64,000 bases of DNA. It comes from G963664935 sp963664935 (lineage in GTDB: Bacteria; Pseudomonadota; Gammaproteobacteria; Methylococcales; G963664935). How positions within the stretch are numbered: the first letter of the stretch is position 1; each line of letters opens with the position of its first letter. Position numbers and translations under genes: made by a program. Under the pieces are notes generated by a model. It did not search any database. It was not told the origin of the DNA and saw only the letters and a list, made by a program, of their open reading frames with translations. The stretch lies in the NCBI GenBank assembly GCA_963664935.2, contig CAXXSE010000004.1, forward strand, positions 248,001 to 312,000. Direction: 5' to 3'. Shown here piece by piece: positions 62,899-64,000 of the stretch.

Positions 62899-63705
62899 AT
62901 GAAAACTTCGTCGACCGACTTGGTTAAGAGCGTATTGGATCGTATCACCATGCCGGAGGTCTATGTACGAATCAGAGCTTTGATTAACAACCCGAATGCC
63001 AACATAGACGATTACGTCGATGCGGTGAATTCGGACCCGGCGATGGCCGCTCGTGTTATTAAGATTGCCAATAGCTCGTTCTTCGGTTATTCAAAAATCT
63101 TTGATTCCGTTGAGCACGCGGTTAATTATATCGGCGTGATACAACTTCACGATGTACTGCTGGGCACTATCGCGATGCGGTCATTTGTGGCAATCCCCGA
63201 TCATGTTGTCAATCTATTGGGTTTTTGGAAAACCAGTGTAGCGTGTGGAATAGTAGCCCGGATCTTGGCCAAAAGGTGTGATCTGCTCGCCAGCGAACGA
63301 CTTTTCGTATCGGGTCTTCTCCACGAAATAGGACATGTAGTGATTTATCTGAAGCTCCCGGAATTAGCTCAGCAGGCTTTGTTCAGTGCAATGGAACGAT
63401 CGATTCCAATTCATCTCGCTGAACGAGAATTAATCGGATTCGATTATGCGCAAGTTGGCAGTGAACTCATGCGTTTGTGGCATTTGCCAATCAACTACCA
63501 GGAAACCACCGCATTTCATCTGGAGCCCGCAAAAGCAACCCAATATCAGGCTGAGACGGCGATCGTTCACCTAGCGCGCTATATTACCTCCATCGATGAA
63601 TCCGGCGACGAACCAAGCCTTTTTCATGAACAGATTGATCCAATTGTATGGACATTAACCGATTTATCGGAAGCAGTAGTCTTGTCCAATATGAAATGGC
63701 CCTGA
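62899..63705 (+). pseudogene. HDOD-domain protein 2, 3' end cut by an IS
   Basis: This protein is closely similar to its neighbour: MPEVYVRIRALINN, NSDPAMAARVIKIANSSFFG, VEHAVNYIGVIQLHDVLLG and VSGLLHEIGHVVIY. The last residues (VVLSNMKWP) are encoded by the end of IS copy 2, which starts at 63678. Compared with HDOD 1, about 15-20 native residues are missing, outside the core, so function may survive. The pair looks like a tandem duplication that has diverged. Confidence 0.8.
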
Positions 63706-64000
63706 ACGGGAGCCGTGATTCCAACGTGAAACGGCCCTGTACCTGAGGAGTAATTTCTGCTCATGATGGTCACCTATGGTGATCTATATGAGTGACAAAA
63801 AGATAAAAACATTGGATGACGTCCGCATCTTTCTCGAAGGAACTGTGGAGGTTGAGTTTTCAATTACCAACAAGGAAGAGCGCTACCAGTGGATTCGGCG
63901 TACATTGGTCAAATTCAGTTATATCTCTTGCAGCAAGAACGGTAAGGGATTGATCATCCGCTATCTGGAGCAGGTGAGTGGCTATTCTCCACGGCAAGTG
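63678..64000 (+). mobile_element. Integrase-type IS, copy 2, open at the right edge
   Basis: It starts AGTCTTGTCCAATATGAAAT, as the right end of copy 1 (51653 read backwards), and appears identical for the length seen. It is inverted relative to copy 1. Confidence 0.85.
63778..64000 (+). CDS. Integrase-core transposase, 5' part
   Basis: ATG 63778 opens MVIYMSDKKIKTLDDVRIFL, identical to the transposase at 50302-51555, and runs off the window within the helix-turn-helix segment. Confidence 0.85.

Noticed and set aside
1..64000. Genetic-code change with TAA/TAG read as Gln or Glu, suggested by tolC, RAYT2 and the poly-C gene
   Set aside because: Intact genes here end normally at TAG and TAA (RHS, nadA, MFS, hutH) with new genes directly after, so the codons are real stops.
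1..64000. tRNA or rRNA genes
   Set aside because: No cloverleaf-like or rRNA-like sequence was seen on either strand.

Overview
The window looks like a piece of a gammaproteobacterial chromosome of moderate GC. The grounds are the type IV minor-pilin cluster (fimT-pilV-pilW-pilX-pilY1-pilE), GloB, SelO, a BolA-family gene and a TolC-like protein. I cannot name the species. Housekeeping genes lie between many small mobile elements and their wreckage: an IS4-like element, a 1416-bp integrase-type IS in two copies, an IS200 relic, an istB relic, two REP-associated (RAYT/Y1) transposases, and a 167-bp foldback MITE in two full and two partial copies.

Layout. 1-2133: a conserved gene cut by an IS4-like element. 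2185-3610: two toxin-antitoxin modules on the minus strand, the first with its PIN toxin truncated. 4195-10034: a minus-strand histidine-utilisation cluster (hutU, glutamate formimidoyltransferase, hutI, hutH). 11068-12383 and 12440-13489: a BolA-family gene, moaA and nadA, then selO. 16329-24794: a 2821-residue secreted RHS/YD-repeat polymorphic toxin, followed directly by an Imm74-like immunity gene. 25300-32399: a giant secreted protein with thrombospondin-3, LVIVD and bacterial Ig-like repeats. 33162-34516: an outer-membrane-type protein. 35246-36526: an AT-rich MFS transporter. 36593-37530: a RAYT unit sitting in a comEA-like gene. 37736-39550: a secreted protein with a poly-C tract and an unknown membrane protein. 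40407-46000: a two-gene operon of a CRTAC-like FG-GAP/ASPIC/HEAT protein and a membrane-anchored pentaheme cytochrome. 46114-48515: pyruvate kinase and glyoxalase II. 49327-53267: a DUF1415 gene, a serine-protease gene broken by a repeat and an IS, a dead RAYT and a MITE. 53587-59921: the minor pilins. 59937-61760: a TolC-SPOR fusion. 62006-63705: two tandem HDOD genes, the second cut by the second IS copy.

How genes work together. The hut enzymes carry histidine to glutamate by the formimino-tetrahydrofolate route. BolA-family proteins serve Fe-S trafficking, and MoaA and NadA are 4Fe-4S enzymes. The RHS protein and its neighbour form a toxin-immunity pair. FimT/PilV/PilW/PilX/PilY1/PilE would prime and tip type IV pili.

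A recurrent oddity is that about a dozen otherwise intact reading frames are broken by one missing or extra base, mostly in short homopolymers (IS4 transposase, hutU, giant Ig protein, OMP, both RAYTs, comEA fragment, poly-C gene, CRTAC gene, pilW, pilX, pilY1). A few carry isolated in-frame nonsense codons (tolC, poly-C gene, RAYT2). Such frames, otherwise undamaged, fit uncorrected long-read indels at least as well as real decay, so the frameshift calls below are statements about this sequence and not proof of loss of function.
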